64,000 nt of DNA from Marinobacterium iners (lineage in GTDB: Bacteria > Pseudomonadota > Gammaproteobacteria > Pseudomonadales > Balneatricaceae). How positions within the stretch are numbered: position 1 is the first letter of the stretch; every line of letters starts with the position of its first letter. Positions 24,085 to 33,660 of this stretch are shown here, piece after piece. Under the pieces are notes generated by a model. That model searched no databases. It was not told the origin of the DNA and was given only the letters and a program-made list of their open reading frames with translations. The stretch covers positions 930,001 to 994,000 of the forward strand of contig NZ_CP022297.1 of assembly GCF_017310015.1 (NCBI RefSeq), given 5' to 3'. The position numbers and the translations under genes were made by a program.

Positions 24085-25233
24085 ATGCCTGGTTATCAGA
24101 TCGACAAATCCCTCTGGGGCGGGGAGACCGTGTTTGATGCCCTGCTGGATGAAGTGCGCAAGCGCCGACAGGAGTTCGAGGATCAACAGTACATTTCCCA
24201 CGACATTATCGAGTCCTTCAAGGATGTCGGTGTGTATCGGGCGATGGTACCAAAGGCGTTGGGTGGCGATGAGCGCAGCCCGATGGAGTTCCTGCAGATG
24301 GTCGAGGCCATGGCCGCCGCTGACGGTTCTGCCGGCTGGGTCGCAAGCTTTGGCATGAACCCCGCGTACTTGTCGGCACTGCCACCGCAGACTATCGACA
24401 AGGTTTGGGCCGAAACGCCCAACATTGTGTTCGCAGGCGGCATCTTCCCGACCCAGCCAGCGAAAAAGGTTGATGGTGGCTATATCGTCAACGGTCGCTG
24501 GAAGTTCGGCAGTGGTTGCATGGGCGCTTCTTTGATCGGTGTTGGTGTGCAGCCGGATAACGGTGAGCCGCTGCCACGCATGGCGGTAATGCCGGCCGAA
24601 AAGGTGAAGATCGAACCCAACTGGGACGTGATCGGTATGGTCGGTACCGGTAGCCATGACCTTGTGGTGGAAGATGTGTTTGTGCCGGAAGAGTGGACCT
24701 TCGTACGTGGCGGCAAGCCCAATATTGATGCGCCCTTTTTCCGTTACCCAACATTGGCTTTTGCCGCTCAGGTATTGTCGGTCACTACCGCAGGTCTAGC
24801 CCGTGAAGCGCTCGATGTCGTACAGGCAATGGCGGCCGGCCGTGCATCAGTGACCGGAGCGCCCAATCTGGGCGAGCGCGAGTATGTGCAGATCGAAATC
24901 GCCAAGGCGGAAGCCAAGGTGCGGTCATCTCGCGCCTTCTTCTATGAAGCCACCGAAGACGCCTGGAACAGCATTCTGGCCGGTGATGAACCGAACCGAG
25001 ATCAGATCAACCTGATCCGCCTTGCGACCACCAATTTGGCACACGAGTGTGCCGATGCGATTCGCAGTACCTACGAAGTGACCGGCATGACCGGCACCTA
25101 CAATGATCATCCGCTGTCGCGCATTGTGCGTGACTCCATGATGTGCACTCAGCACGCCTTCATGGGGGCGGTCACCCTGAAAAATGCAGGTGCCATGTTC
25201 TTTGGCCATGATCCCCTGCCGGGCTACCTGTAA
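24085..25233 (+). CDS. iacA: Indole-3-acetate monooxygenase, acyl-CoA-dehydrogenase fold
   Basis: This 382-aa group D flavin monooxygenase-like protein has AMVPKALGGDERSPMEFLQM, DGSAGWVASFGMNPAYLSAL and VIGMVGTGSHDLVVEDVFVP as family blocks. IacA of Pseudomonas and Acinetobacter starts auxin breakdown by oxidising the indole ring and can turn indole into indigo precursors. The ATG follows AGGGAGCC. It heads an operon in the same A-B-I-C-D-E-F order as known iac clusters. Reduced flavin would come from IacG, encoded 8.4 kb downstream. Confidence 0.88.
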   Translation: MPGYQIDKSLWGGETVFDALLDEVRKRRQEFEDQQYISHDIIESFKDVGVYRAMVPKALGGDERSPMEFLQMVEAMAAADGSAGWVASFGMNPAYLSALPPQTIDKVWAETPNIVFAGGIFPTQPAKKVDGGYIVNGRWKFGSGCMGASLIGVGVQPDNGEPLPRMAVMPAEKVKIEPNWDVIGMVGTGSHDLVVEDVFVPEEWTFVRGGKPNIDAPFFRYPTLAFAAQVLSVTTAGLAREALDVVQAMAAGRASVTGAPNLGEREYVQIEIAKAEAKVRSSRAFFYEATEDAWNSILAGDEPNRDQINLIRLATTNLAHECADAIRSTYEVTGMTGTYNDHPLSRIVRDSMMCTQHAFMGAVTLKNAGAMFFGHDPLPGYL

Positions 25234-25258
25234 TTGAACAAAAACAAGGAGATACACC

Positions 25259-25621
25259 ATGAGTGATAAGAAACCTTTGCGCGTCCTGTTCTGCATGGGC
25301 ATCAACCAGAACTTCATGGATGCTCCGCGTGAAGAGCAGCTCGATGTATGGGCGGCCTTCGGTGCAATGTGGAACGGCATTCACGATATGGATGGCGTTG
25401 AAGTGATCGGCAACATGGATGACGACCAGAGTATGGTCGGGCCTTCAAGCGGCTATCCCTGGACAACCTACCTGCTGGCGGACGTGGCGGATTACGACAC
25501 AGTTGTTGCCTGCTGCAACCTGTTTCGCAGCACAGAAGTGGGCAGTGGCCCCTACAAACTGTGGCGTTATGCCAAGGTTGAGGCGCGCACCGGTCGTGAA
25601 CTGATCGTCCAGCGTGCGTGA
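25259..25621 (+). CDS. iacB: IacB-like small protein of unknown function
   Basis: This 120-aa soluble protein has no signal peptide. It contains LRVLFCMGINQNFMDAPREE, GAMWNGIHDMDGVEVIGNMD and YDTVVACCNLFRSTEVGSG. No catalytic motif is obvious to me. Its size and its place between iacA and the SnoaL-like gene match iacB of other auxin clusters, whose role is not firmly settled. AAGGAG lies upstream of the ATG. Confidence 0.75.
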   Translation: MSDKKPLRVLFCMGINQNFMDAPREEQLDVWAAFGAMWNGIHDMDGVEVIGNMDDDQSMVGPSSGYPWTTYLLADVADYDTVVACCNLFRSTEVGSGPYKLWRYAKVEARTGRELIVQRA

Positions 25622-25631
25622 GGGCTGACTG

Positions 25632-26150
25632 ATGAGCGAACTGGAACAGCTGCGTCAGCGGGTGTTTGCACTGGAGGCGGCACGGGATGTGAGCGCCTGC
25701 CTGCATGAATACATGCAACTGTGCGATTACCTCAACGAGGGGTTTGACCTCGACCCGCTCATGGCGCTGTTTACCGAAGACGCCATCTGGGAAGGCAAGG
25801 GCAAGCGCTACGCCGCCACTTTCGGCCGCCGTGAAGGACGTGAAGCGATCAGGGATATGTTCGTGAAATACACCCTGCCGCCGGCGCACTTTGCTCTGAA
25901 CGTGCATTTTCTGACCTCTGAAAAGGTGAACGTGCAGAGCGAAACCGAAGCTGAAGGCACCTGGGTGCTGTTGCAGACCGCTACCTTTACCGATGGCCGT
26001 TCACAGCTCAGCAGTGCACTGTTGAATGTGCGTTTTCGCTGGGAGGACGGGCGCTGGAAGATCGCTCATTTCTGTACCACCAGTCGGTTCAATCGGCCCG
26101 TGCAGACCCCCTGGGACAACCCCCAGCCACTGCCGGTCCCTGAGGAATAA
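25632..26150 (+). CDS. iacI: SnoaL-like (NTF2-fold) protein, IacI
   Basis: This 172-aa protein has the SnoaL_4 pattern: LHEYMQLCDYLNEGFDLDPL, LFTEDAIWEGKGKRYAATFG and the C-terminal VRFRWEDGRWKIAHFCTTSRFN. It lies 10 bp after iacB and immediately before iacC. That is the position of iacI in the Acinetobacter iacHABICDEFG cluster. NTF2-fold proteins may act as isomerases or hydratases; the reaction here is not established. Confidence 0.78.
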   Translation: MSELEQLRQRVFALEAARDVSACLHEYMQLCDYLNEGFDLDPLMALFTEDAIWEGKGKRYAATFGRREGREAIRDMFVKYTLPPAHFALNVHFLTSEKVNVQSETEAEGTWVLLQTATFTDGRSQLSSALLNVRFRWEDGRWKIAHFCTTSRFNRPVQTPWDNPQPLPVPEE

Positions 26151-26198
26151 GTGCTCGGCGGCAGCGCCAGCAAGGCAACGAATGAAGAGAGCAAGACC

Positions 26199-27488
26199 AT
26201 GAGTGAACTGATCGATATGCAAAACATCAGCCTGAAAGCGGCTGAAATGGTAGAAGAGGGCCGGGTACACAAGGATCTCTACTCTGATCCGGCCATCTTC
26301 GAGGAAGAGCTGGACAAGGTGTTCAACAACACCTGGGTCTTTGTTGGCCACGCGAGCGAAGTACCGGAAGCAGGCAGCTTCAAGACCGCTTACATCGGTC
26401 GTCAGCCGGTCATCCTGAGTCGCGACCGCAAGATGAATTTGCATGTACTGCAGAACCGCTGCCGCCACCGTGGCGCCACCGTGTGCGAAGCACGCAAAGG
26501 CAAGACCAAGGCGTTCACCTGCCCTTATCACGGCTGGGGCTATGGTCTTGACGGTAGCCTGCGCGCGTTGCCCAAGCCGGAAGAGTACGACGGCGTGTTC
26601 GACAAGAGTGAACTGCCGCTGGAAAGCCTGCGGGTGGAAACCTATCAGGGCATGGTATTTGCTACTTTTAGAGATGACATCGAACCACTGGAAGACTTCC
26701 TCGGTGGTGCGAAGAAGTGGATCGACCTGTTCATGAAGCAGGGCGGTGGTTATCCGGTCAAGGTACTGGGCGAGCATCGTTTCAACTTCCCGGGCAACTG
26801 GAAAATCCAGCTGGAAAACACTACCGATGCCTACCATTTCCCGATTGTGCACAAATCATTTGTGACCTCTCTGGATGATGCGACTGCCGATATTTTTGAC
26901 TTCCTCGATGGTGAAGGCTTCGTTGAAGACCTGGGTAACGGCCACAGCGTAATGGTGATGATTCCGCAGCTGGTGGATCTGGAAGAAGATCTGGATCAGC
27001 CGATTCCGGCCCGCTTCGAAAAGCTGGCGCAGGAGTTGCGCAATGAAGGCAAAACGGAAGACGAAGTGAAGAAACTGGTCCGTGCTGCCCACGGCACGGG
27101 TTTCAACCTCAACCTGTTCCCGAATGTCTCCTGCTCCATGGCGTTTTTCCGAGTGTTGCGGCCGGTCAGCGTAGGTGAGACCGAGATTCAGCACGTAGCG
27201 TTGGGCGGTGAAGGCGCCCCGGCTCCATTTAACCGCAAGCGCATGCGTCTGCACGAGCACTTCCAGGGGCCGATGGGCTTCGGTACGCCGGATGATGGTG
27301 AAGCCTGGGAACGGGTCCAGAAAGGCTCTATGGCAGGCAATGATGGCTGGATTCTGGTCAACCGCGGCATGAACAACCTGCACCAGTCCAAAGACGGTAA
27401 TGTGGCTGGATCGGTCTGTTCCGAAACCGGCATGCGCGGTGCCTATCGCCAGTATAAGAAAATGATGGCTGCTGGAGAGGAGAAATAA
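26199..27488 (+). CDS. iacC: Rieske aromatic ring-hydroxylating dioxygenase, large subunit (IacC)
   Basis: This 429-aa oxygenase alpha subunit has a Rieske centre with Cys88-x-His90 (CRHRGATV) and Cys108-x2-His111 (CPYHGWGYG). The catalytic-domain motif NTTDAYHFPIVHKSF carries the mononuclear-iron histidines. It would form an oxygenase with IacD and receive electrons from IacF, acting late in auxin breakdown on the way to catechol. I start it at 26199 (MSELIDMQ) rather than at the GTG directly after the iacI stop, because AAGAGAG precedes the ATG. Confidence 0.9.
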   Translation: MSELIDMQNISLKAAEMVEEGRVHKDLYSDPAIFEEELDKVFNNTWVFVGHASEVPEAGSFKTAYIGRQPVILSRDRKMNLHVLQNRCRHRGATVCEARKGKTKAFTCPYHGWGYGLDGSLRALPKPEEYDGVFDKSELPLESLRVETYQGMVFATFRDDIEPLEDFLGGAKKWIDLFMKQGGGYPVKVLGEHRFNFPGNWKIQLENTTDAYHFPIVHKSFVTSLDDATADIFDFLDGEGFVEDLGNGHSVMVMIPQLVDLEEDLDQPIPARFEKLAQELRNEGKTEDEVKKLVRAAHGTGFNLNLFPNVSCSMAFFRVLRPVSVGETEIQHVALGGEGAPAPFNRKRMRLHEHFQGPMGFGTPDDGEAWERVQKGSMAGNDGWILVNRGMNNLHQSKDGNVAGSVCSETGMRGAYRQYKKMMAAGEEK

Positions 27489-27491
27489 GTG

Positions 27492-27974
27492 ATGAAATCC
27501 AATACCCAACTGCTGGCGCAGGTGATCGAATTCATTGGTTATGAAGCGGATCTGCTGGACCACAAGGGCTATCAGGAATGGCTTTCGCTGTGGACCGAAT
27601 CAGGCCTCTATATCGTGCCGGCTGATCTGAATGAAATGGATTATCTGAACACGCTGAACCTGGCGATGGACGATGCTGACATGCGGCGCATGCGCGTGGC
27701 GCGTCTGGAAAACGGTGAATCCGTTTCTGCCATCTCGGTTGGCGATACCGTACGCATGATGTCCCGTGTACGTGTGCTTGAAGCGGGTGATGATCTGGTA
27801 ATTGCACGCTGCGCCATGACACTGAACGAGCTGCGCCACGGCAAGCTGGTGACCTACCCGGCCAACGTGGAGTACAGCCTGAAACCGAGCGCGGACGGTT
27901 TCAAACTGGAGCAAAAGGTCGTGAAACTGCTGCATGCGGACGGCTTCTTGCGCACTGTTAGCTTCATCTTCTAA
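27492..27974 (+). CDS. iacD: Aromatic ring-hydroxylating dioxygenase, small subunit (IacD)
   Basis: This 160-aa beta subunit has an NTF2-like fold. YEADLLDHKGYQEWLSLWTE and YIVPADLNEMDYLNTLNLAMDD are typical of the BenB/XylY-like group. It starts 3 nt after the iacC stop (ATG; a GTG one codon before is possible), with AGGAGAAATAAGTG as ribosome site, so the two subunits are translationally close. The length is normal. Confidence 0.88.
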   Translation: MKSNTQLLAQVIEFIGYEADLLDHKGYQEWLSLWTESGLYIVPADLNEMDYLNTLNLAMDDADMRRMRVARLENGESVSAISVGDTVRMMSRVRVLEAGDDLVIARCAMTLNELRHGKLVTYPANVEYSLKPSADGFKLEQKVVKLLHADGFLRTVSFIF

Positions 27975-27985
27975 GGAGTGGCCGC

Positions 27986-28741
27986 ATGAGTAACCCAACA
28001 CAGTCTCATATTGCGCTGGTCACCGGTGCAGCACAGGGCCTTGGCAATAACATTGCAGCCCGTCTGCAGGCCGCCGGTTACCGGGTCGCCCTGTCAGACC
28101 GTTCACTGGACGCGGCCAAGGCTGCCGCAACGGCCATGGACAGCAGTGGTGAGCGGGTCATGCCGCTGGCGCTGGATGTGGCCAGCAAGGCGGATTTTGA
28201 AGCTGCACTGGCGGCTGTACTGGAGCGCTGGGGTGATCTGCATGTTCTGGTAAACAACGCAGCCGTCACCCGTGCGACACCGGTGATGGAGATCAGCCCA
28301 GAAGAGTTTGCCGATGTGGTGAACATCAATCTCGGTGGCACTTTCTCCGGCTGTCAGGTGATGGGTCGGCATATGGCTGACAAGGGTTATGGCCGCATCA
28401 TCAACATGGCCTCGCTGGCTGGACAGAATGGGGGCACCTCGACCGGTGCTCACTATGCTGCCTCCAAGGGCGCCATCATTACGTTGACCAAGGTGTTTGC
28501 CAAAGAACTGGCCAGCCAAGGCGTGACGGTAAATGCCATCGCGCCGGGACCGATCGAGTCACCGATGGTCAAGGCACTTGTACCTGAAGAGCGCCTGCCA
28601 ACGCTGTTGGGCGCCATTCCGGTGGGGCAATTGGGCGATGCCGACTTTATCGGCGAAATGGTGGTGCAGTTGGCACGGCCGGAAGCCTACTTCACTACCG
28701 GTACGACCCTGGACATCAACGGCGGCCTGTTCATGCGCTGA
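27986..28741 (+). CDS. iacE: Short-chain dehydrogenase/reductase (IacE)
   Basis: This 251-aa classical SDR has the cofactor loop TGAAQGLGNNIA (~residues 12-23), NNAA, and catalytic Ser...Tyr-x3-Lys (HYAASKGAIITLTK). The C-terminal FTTGTTLDINGGLFM matches the family. IacE is reported to act with IacA in early auxin conversion. An in-frame overlap with iacF does not exist; iacF begins 10 nt later. Confidence 0.88.
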   Translation: MSNPTQSHIALVTGAAQGLGNNIAARLQAAGYRVALSDRSLDAAKAAATAMDSSGERVMPLALDVASKADFEAALAAVLERWGDLHVLVNNAAVTRATPVMEISPEEFADVVNINLGGTFSGCQVMGRHMADKGYGRIINMASLAGQNGGTSTGAHYAASKGAIITLTKVFAKELASQGVTVNAIAPGPIESPMVKALVPEERLPTLLGAIPVGQLGDADFIGEMVVQLARPEAYFTTGTTLDINGGLFMR

Positions 28742-28751
28742 GGCGAGACCT

Positions 28752-29717
28752 ATGACGAGCAATATTGATAACACTCTCATTCATGTGACCGTCACGCGGC
28801 GTGAAGACCAGACCGACGAGATCGCCGTGTTTTATCTGAGCGCAGCTGATGGCAACGCACTGCCGGTTTTTGAGGCCGGCGCCCATATCGATGTAGTATT
28901 GGGTCCGGAACTGATTCGGCAGTATTCCCTGAGCAATGCGCCGGGCAGCAGCAGCTACCGGTTGGGGATTCTGAATGACCCCAATTCACGTGGTGGTTCC
29001 AGGCAGATTCATGCCGAGTTGAAAGCCGGTGCCGAGGTACAGATCAGTGCCCCGCGCAACCATTTCCCACTGGAAATGGATGCAGAGCACAGCCTGTTGA
29101 TCGGTGGCGGTATCGGTATTACGCCGATGATCGCCATGGCATACGCTTTGAAGGCGGCAAACAAGTCTTTCGAACTGCACTACTGCAGTCGCAGTGAAGC
29201 CAAGGCGGCGTTCCTTGAAGAACTCAAGCGCGAGTTTGGTGAGCAACTTGTGCTGCACTTTGACGACGCCGGTGACACCGGTCGGATCAATCCAAAACAG
29301 CTTTGTGCAGAAGCCCAGCCCGGTACCCATCTGTATGTCTGTGGCCCTGGCGGGTTCATGGACTGGGTGATCGAGCAGGCCAAAGCGGCAGGGTTGCCAG
29401 ACAAGCAGATTCACTTCGAGTATTTCAACGCAGAGGTGGATATCAGTGGTGAAGCGTTTGAAGTTTATGCCGAAGCCAGTGATGTGACCGTACAGGTCGG
29501 TCCCAACGAAAGTATCGCCACTGCCCTGAAGGCAGCCGGGGTAAAGGTACAGATGTCCTGCGAAGAGGGTGTATGCGGGACCTGTATCTGTGATGTGATC
29601 GAGGGTATTCCTGATCACCGAGACCACTTCCTCACAGACGAGGAAAAGGAAGACAACGACCAGATCGCGCTCTGTTGCTCACGAGCCAAAAGCGCGCGCC
29701 TGGTGGTCGATATCTGA
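28752..29717 (+). CDS. iacF: Ferredoxin reductase for the dioxygenase (IacF)
   Basis: This 321-aa phthalate-dioxygenase-reductase-type protein has an FMN-binding barrel (IRQYSLSNAPGSSSYRLGIL), an NAD domain (LLIGGGIGITPMIAMAYAL, YVCGPGGFMDWV) and a C-terminal plant-type [2Fe-2S] cluster (CEEGVCGTCIC, then a fourth Cys near residue 310). It passes electrons from NADH to IacCD. I place its start at 28752. A much longer open frame to the left is an overlap with iacE. Confidence 0.9.
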   Translation: MTSNIDNTLIHVTVTRREDQTDEIAVFYLSAADGNALPVFEAGAHIDVVLGPELIRQYSLSNAPGSSSYRLGILNDPNSRGGSRQIHAELKAGAEVQISAPRNHFPLEMDAEHSLLIGGGIGITPMIAMAYALKAANKSFELHYCSRSEAKAAFLEELKREFGEQLVLHFDDAGDTGRINPKQLCAEAQPGTHLYVCGPGGFMDWVIEQAKAAGLPDKQIHFEYFNAEVDISGEAFEVYAEASDVTVQVGPNESIATALKAAGVKVQMSCEEGVCGTCICDVIEGIPDHRDHFLTDEEKEDNDQIALCCSRAKSARLVVDI

Positions 29718-29805
29718 AACAGTTCGCTGTATAGGCCGACCGGCGCACTATGCTCCGGTTGGACGCCGGTTCGGACCGGACTAAAACCAGAAACGGAGAA
29801 TAACG

Positions 29806-30828
29806 ATGAAGAAGATGATGTTTCGAGTCGCTGCAACTGCAACAATCGCACTTCTGGCTTCAGGTGCGCAGGCGGAAACGCGCCTGACCATGTCGTCCTG
29901 GCTGCCGTCAGGTCATCCTCTGGTACGTGAAGTGATGGTACCCTGGGCCAATAGCGTGGAAGAAGCAACTGAAGGTCGTGTCAAGGTAGTTATGCTGCCA
30001 TCTGCGCTTGGTCACCCACGGGTGCATTATGATCTGGCTGCAGAAGGCCAGGCGGATATCACCTATAGTGCACACGGTTACACCCCGGGCCGTTTCAGTC
30101 TTTATAAAATGGTCGAGTTCCCCTTCGGTGGTGACAGTGCGGAAGCCACGTCTGCTGCCTACTGGCAGGTATACAACAAGTATCTGAGCAAGGCTGACGA
30201 GCATAAGGATGTTAAATTGCTGGGTCTGTTCACGCATGGTCCGGGTCATATCCACAACAGCCGTCGCAGTGTGAAAAGTGCAGCCGACATGCAGGGCCTC
30301 AAGCTTCGCGTGGGTGGTGGCATCATGAATGAACTGTCCACTGCTCTTGGTGCTGTGTCATTGCAGCAGCCCTCTTCCAGCACCTACGAGATGGTGTCCA
30401 GCGGCGTAGCTGATGGCACTCTGTTTCCGCTGGAATCCGTACCGGCTTTCAATATTCAGGACAAAACCACCTACACCACGCTGGTGCCGGGTGGGCTGTA
30501 TAACTTCAGCTTCTTTGTCGTGATGAATAAAGATCGCTTCGAAAGCCTGCCGGAGGAAGATCAGGCAGCTATCGAGAAGGTGTCCGGTGAAACGCTGGCA
30601 CGCTTGGCTGGTCGCATGTGGGATACCCAGGATGCCAAGGGGCTGGAAGCGATCAAGGCCAATGGCAATGAAGTGTTGACCGCAGACGAAGCGTTCATGA
30701 ACGAAATTCGTACAGCCAGCGAGCCGATGGTGCAGGAGTGGTTGAAGCAGGCTGAAGCTGCCGGCGTTGACGGTGCTGCAGCGCTGGCGGAATTCCGCGA
30801 ACTGAGCCGTGAACTGGCCAAAGACTGA
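29806..30828 (+). CDS. TRAP substrate-binding protein (DctP family) within the iac operon
   Basis: This 340-aa periplasmic receptor has a signal peptide (MKKMMFRVAATATIALLASG, cleavage AQA-E). It shares HGYTPGRFSLYKM and the ligand-Arg block MQGLKLRVGGGI with the other receptors here but is the most divergent of them in the N-terminal half. It sits 88 bp after iacF on the same strand with CGGAG before the ATG. I infer that it binds indole-3-acetate or a related indolic or aromatic acid. Confidence 0.92.
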   Translation: MKKMMFRVAATATIALLASGAQAETRLTMSSWLPSGHPLVREVMVPWANSVEEATEGRVKVVMLPSALGHPRVHYDLAAEGQADITYSAHGYTPGRFSLYKMVEFPFGGDSAEATSAAYWQVYNKYLSKADEHKDVKLLGLFTHGPGHIHNSRRSVKSAADMQGLKLRVGGGIMNELSTALGAVSLQQPSSSTYEMVSSGVADGTLFPLESVPAFNIQDKTTYTTLVPGGLYNFSFFVVMNKDRFESLPEEDQAAIEKVSGETLARLAGRMWDTQDAKGLEAIKANGNEVLTADEAFMNEIRTASEPMVQEWLKQAEAAGVDGAAALAEFRELSRELAKD

Positions 30829-30839
30829 CAGGTGAGCCG

Positions 30840-31361
30840 ATGAAAGCTTCTCTCAGAGCTTCAGCCGGCAGCCGAGAGGTGGTGGTACTGTTGTACCGCC
30901 ACCTGCTCAGCGGTACGGCCGCCATCGTCATGTTCATGATGATGTTGGTGACACTGATCGATGTACTGGGACGCTATCTGTTCTCGTCTCCTTTGAATGG
31001 AGCCTATGAGCTGACCGAGTTGATGCTGGCGGCGGTGATCTTTTTGGGACTGCCACTGATTACGGCAGAAGGTGGGCATATTGCGGTGGACCTGCTGGAC
31101 TCTTTCTTCGGCAGCTGGGGGCAGCGTATTCAGAATGCGTTGATTGAGGTAATCAACGTATTGGCCTTTGGTACCTTTACCTGGGTGCTGTGGGAGCATG
31201 CCCTCAAGGTGCAGCGTTACGCCGATACTACTGCCGTACTGCAGATTCCGCTGTCCTGGCTGGCTTTCATGATGGCAATTACCACAGGTCTTGCCACCTT
31301 GGCTCTGGTCCTTCGATTGATATTTGGCAGCAGTCGTCTCTTTGCACAAGGAGAGCAGTAA
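30840..31361 (+). CDS. TRAP small permease (DctQ) within the iac operon
   Basis: This 173-aa small TRAP subunit has four hydrophobic helices and the motif DVLGRYLFSSPLNGAYELTE. It starts 11 nt after dctP (ACAGGTGAGCCG upstream), and its stop is directly followed by the dctM ATG. Confidence 0.92.
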   Translation: MKASLRASAGSREVVVLLYRHLLSGTAAIVMFMMMLVTLIDVLGRYLFSSPLNGAYELTELMLAAVIFLGLPLITAEGGHIAVDLLDSFFGSWGQRIQNALIEVINVLAFGTFTWVLWEHALKVQRYADTTAVLQIPLSWLAFMMAITTGLATLALVLRLIFGSSRLFAQGEQ

Positions 31362-32678
31362 ATGGAAGCAAGTCTGATCGGCTTTGCGGCCTTAATGGTG
31401 CTGATTCTGGCCCGTGTGCCGTTGGGCATAGCCATGGCGATTGTCGGCGTGGTGGGTTTTGCACTTGTGCAGCAGGTTACCTATGGTAACCCACGTGGCT
31501 GGAGCATCTCGCTTAATATGGTGGCATCGACCGCCTTTGATACTGGCCTTGCATACGGCCTGTCGGTTGTACCGCTGTTTTTGCTGATGGGCAACCTGAT
31601 TACCGAGTCGGGGATGTCAAAACAGCTCTACCGTGCGGCCAACGCTTTTCTGGGGCACTTCAAGGGTGGCCTGGCACTGGCGACCGTTGTTTCCTGCGGT
31701 GCCTTTTCTGCCGTGTGTGGCAGTTCCATGGCGACATCCGCCACCATGGCCAAAGTGGCGATGCCTTCCATGCGTGAATATAAATATTCAGATGGGCTTG
31801 CTACCGGTGCCATTGCCGCCGGCGGAAGTCTTGGCATTCTGATCCCCCCCAGTGTAATTCTGGTGGTATACGGCCTGATGACCGAAACGGATATTGGCAA
31901 GCTGTTCATTGCTGGCCTGATTCCGGGCATCATCGGTATTCTGCTCTATATGGTTGCAGTGATTGTCACTGTCAGGCTTAAGCCTGAAAGTGGCCCTGCC
32001 GGTGCTCGCTCCAGTTGGAAAGAGAGGCTGATCTCTCTGAAGGGGGTATGGGGCATCAACCTTATTTTCATCATTGTGATGGGCGGCATCTATGCCGGCA
32101 TTTTTACCCCGACTGAAGCGGCCGGGATCGGCGCCTCAGGGGCCTTCCTGATTGCCATGTTCAGCGGCAAACTCAGTGCAAAGATGATGTACCGTTCACT
32201 CAGTAATGCGGCACGGACAACCGCAATGCTGTTTTTCCTTGTGATTGGTGCGCTGATTTTCTCCAATTTCATCAACATGACCGGCATGCCGATGATGCTG
32301 CGCGATTGGGTGGTGGAGCAGGGGTTCAGCCTGTTTATGGTGCTGGTAATACTGATTGCAATTTACCTGCTGCTGGGCTGTGCGCTGGAAAGCATGTCGA
32401 TGATCCTGCTCACGGTGCCGGTGTTCTATCCGATGGTACAGGCCATGGGCATGGATCTGATCTGGTTTGGCATTCTTGTCGTGGTCGTGACCGAAATCAG
32501 TCTAATCACACCACCGGTGGGTATGAATGTGTTCGTACTGCGCGGTGTGGTTCCGGACGTCAAACTCTCAACCATTTTCCGTGGAGTCGTTCCTTTCTGG
32601 TTGGCAGACATCCTGCGACTGGTAATGATCGCATCAATTCCATCATTGTCACTGTTACTGCCCAACTCGCTGGGTTAA
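31362..32678 (+). CDS. TRAP large permease (DctM) within the iac operon
   Basis: This 438-aa DctM protein has CGAFSAVCGSSMATSATMAK and TEISLITPPVGMNVFVLRG. It abuts dctQ without a gap and is followed 45 bp later by xylE, so transport genes lie inside the catabolic operon. It is clearly a separate lineage from the two copies at 2.3 and 5.5 kb. Confidence 0.94.
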   Translation: MEASLIGFAALMVLILARVPLGIAMAIVGVVGFALVQQVTYGNPRGWSISLNMVASTAFDTGLAYGLSVVPLFLLMGNLITESGMSKQLYRAANAFLGHFKGGLALATVVSCGAFSAVCGSSMATSATMAKVAMPSMREYKYSDGLATGAIAAGGSLGILIPPSVILVVYGLMTETDIGKLFIAGLIPGIIGILLYMVAVIVTVRLKPESGPAGARSSWKERLISLKGVWGINLIFIIVMGGIYAGIFTPTEAAGIGASGAFLIAMFSGKLSAKMMYRSLSNAARTTAMLFFLVIGALIFSNFINMTGMPMMLRDWVVEQGFSLFMVLVILIAIYLLLGCALESMSMILLTVPVFYPMVQAMGMDLIWFGILVVVVTEISLITPPVGMNVFVLRGVVPDVKLSTIFRGVVPFWLADILRLVMIASIPSLSLLLPNSLG

Positions 32679-32723
32679 ATGACACACCGAAACTGACATA
32701 ACAATAAAAGCTGAGGTAACCCA

Positions 32724-33647
32724 ATGAAAAAAGGTGTAATGCGTCCCGGGCACGTACAGATTCGCGTGCTGGATATGGATGAAGCCGTCAAGCACTACGT
32801 AGACCTGCTCGGTCTGATTGAAATGGACCGTGACGATCAGGGCCGTGTCTATCTCAAGGGCTGGACCGAAGTGGACAAATTCTCGGTGGTGCTGCGTGAA
32901 GCGGACGAAGCCGGTATGGATTTCATGGGCTTCAAGTGCTTGAGCGAAGAGGTTGTGGACAGCCTGCGCACAGAGTTGGTTGCGTTCGGCTGTGAAGTGG
33001 AAGACATTCCCGCCGGTGATCTTAAAGACTGTGGACGCCGCGTCCGTTTTGTTGCCCCCACCGGGCACGCGTTCGAGCTTTTTGCCACCAAGGAGCAGAC
33101 CGGCAAGTGGGGTGTGGGTAATCACAACCCGGAAGCCTGGCCACGTGGCCTCAAAGGCATGCAGGCGACCCGTTTCGACCACTGCCTGTTGTACGGCCCC
33201 AACCTGGACCGCACTTTAGAGCTGTTCCGTGATGTGCTCGGCTTCGATCTGGCTGAGCAGGTTATGACACCGGACGGCAAGCGTGTCGGCCAGTTCCTGA
33301 CTGCCAGCATGAAGGCACATGATGTGGCGTTTATCGATCATCCGGAACCAGGCAAGTTTCACCATGCTTCCTTCTTCCTGGAGACCTGGAACGATGTGCT
33401 CAAGGCGGCGGACTTGATCTCCATGACCGATACCTCAATCGATATTGGCCCGACACGTCATGGGCTGACTCATGGTCAGACCATCTATTTCTTTGATCCT
33501 TCCGGCAATCGTAATGAAGTTTTCTGCGGTGGCGACTACCACTACCCGGACCACGAGCCGGTGACCTGGGATGCGGGCGAGCTGGGTAAAGCAATTTTCT
33601 ATCACGACCGTCAGTTGAACGAGCGTTTCCTGAGCGTGCTGACCTGA
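32724..33647 (+). CDS. xylE: Catechol 2,3-dioxygenase, copy 1
   Basis: This 307-aa class I extradiol dioxygenase opens catechol to 2-hydroxymuconate semialdehyde. It has the same length as Pseudomonas XylE and the Fe(II) ligands at the same numbers: His153 (RFDH), His214 (FHHASF) and Glu265 (GNRNEVF). The C-terminal block from LISMTDTSIDIGPTRHGLTH is nearly invariant. GAGGTAA precedes the ATG. Its place before iacG means auxin-derived catechol is probably meta-cleaved here, whereas described iac hosts use ortho cleavage. Copy 2 at 56893 differs at few positions. Confidence 0.96.
   Translation: MKKGVMRPGHVQIRVLDMDEAVKHYVDLLGLIEMDRDDQGRVYLKGWTEVDKFSVVLREADEAGMDFMGFKCLSEEVVDSLRTELVAFGCEVEDIPAGDLKDCGRRVRFVAPTGHAFELFATKEQTGKWGVGNHNPEAWPRGLKGMQATRFDHCLLYGPNLDRTLELFRDVLGFDLAEQVMTPDGKRVGQFLTASMKAHDVAFIDHPEPGKFHHASFFLETWNDVLKAADLISMTDTSIDIGPTRHGLTHGQTIYFFDPSGNRNEVFCGGDYHYPDHEPVTWDAGELGKAIFYHDRQLNERFLSVLT
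33301..33647 (+). repeat. Identical 3' segment shared with the second xylE
   Basis: Bases 33301-33647 match 57470-57816 without a visible difference, including third codon positions. The 5' two thirds of the genes carry scattered, mostly silent differences. Confidence 0.85.
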
Positions 33648-33660
33648 ATCGGAGACAATC

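Noticed and set aside
23932..24657. A 241-codon open frame opposite iacA and its leader
   Set aside because: Its composition is shadow-like and most of it lies opposite the conserved iacA coding sequence.
28533..28751. A long N-terminal extension of iacF overlapping iacE
   Set aside because: The extra residues come from the wrong frame of the SDR gene, and the family start fits the ATG at 28752.
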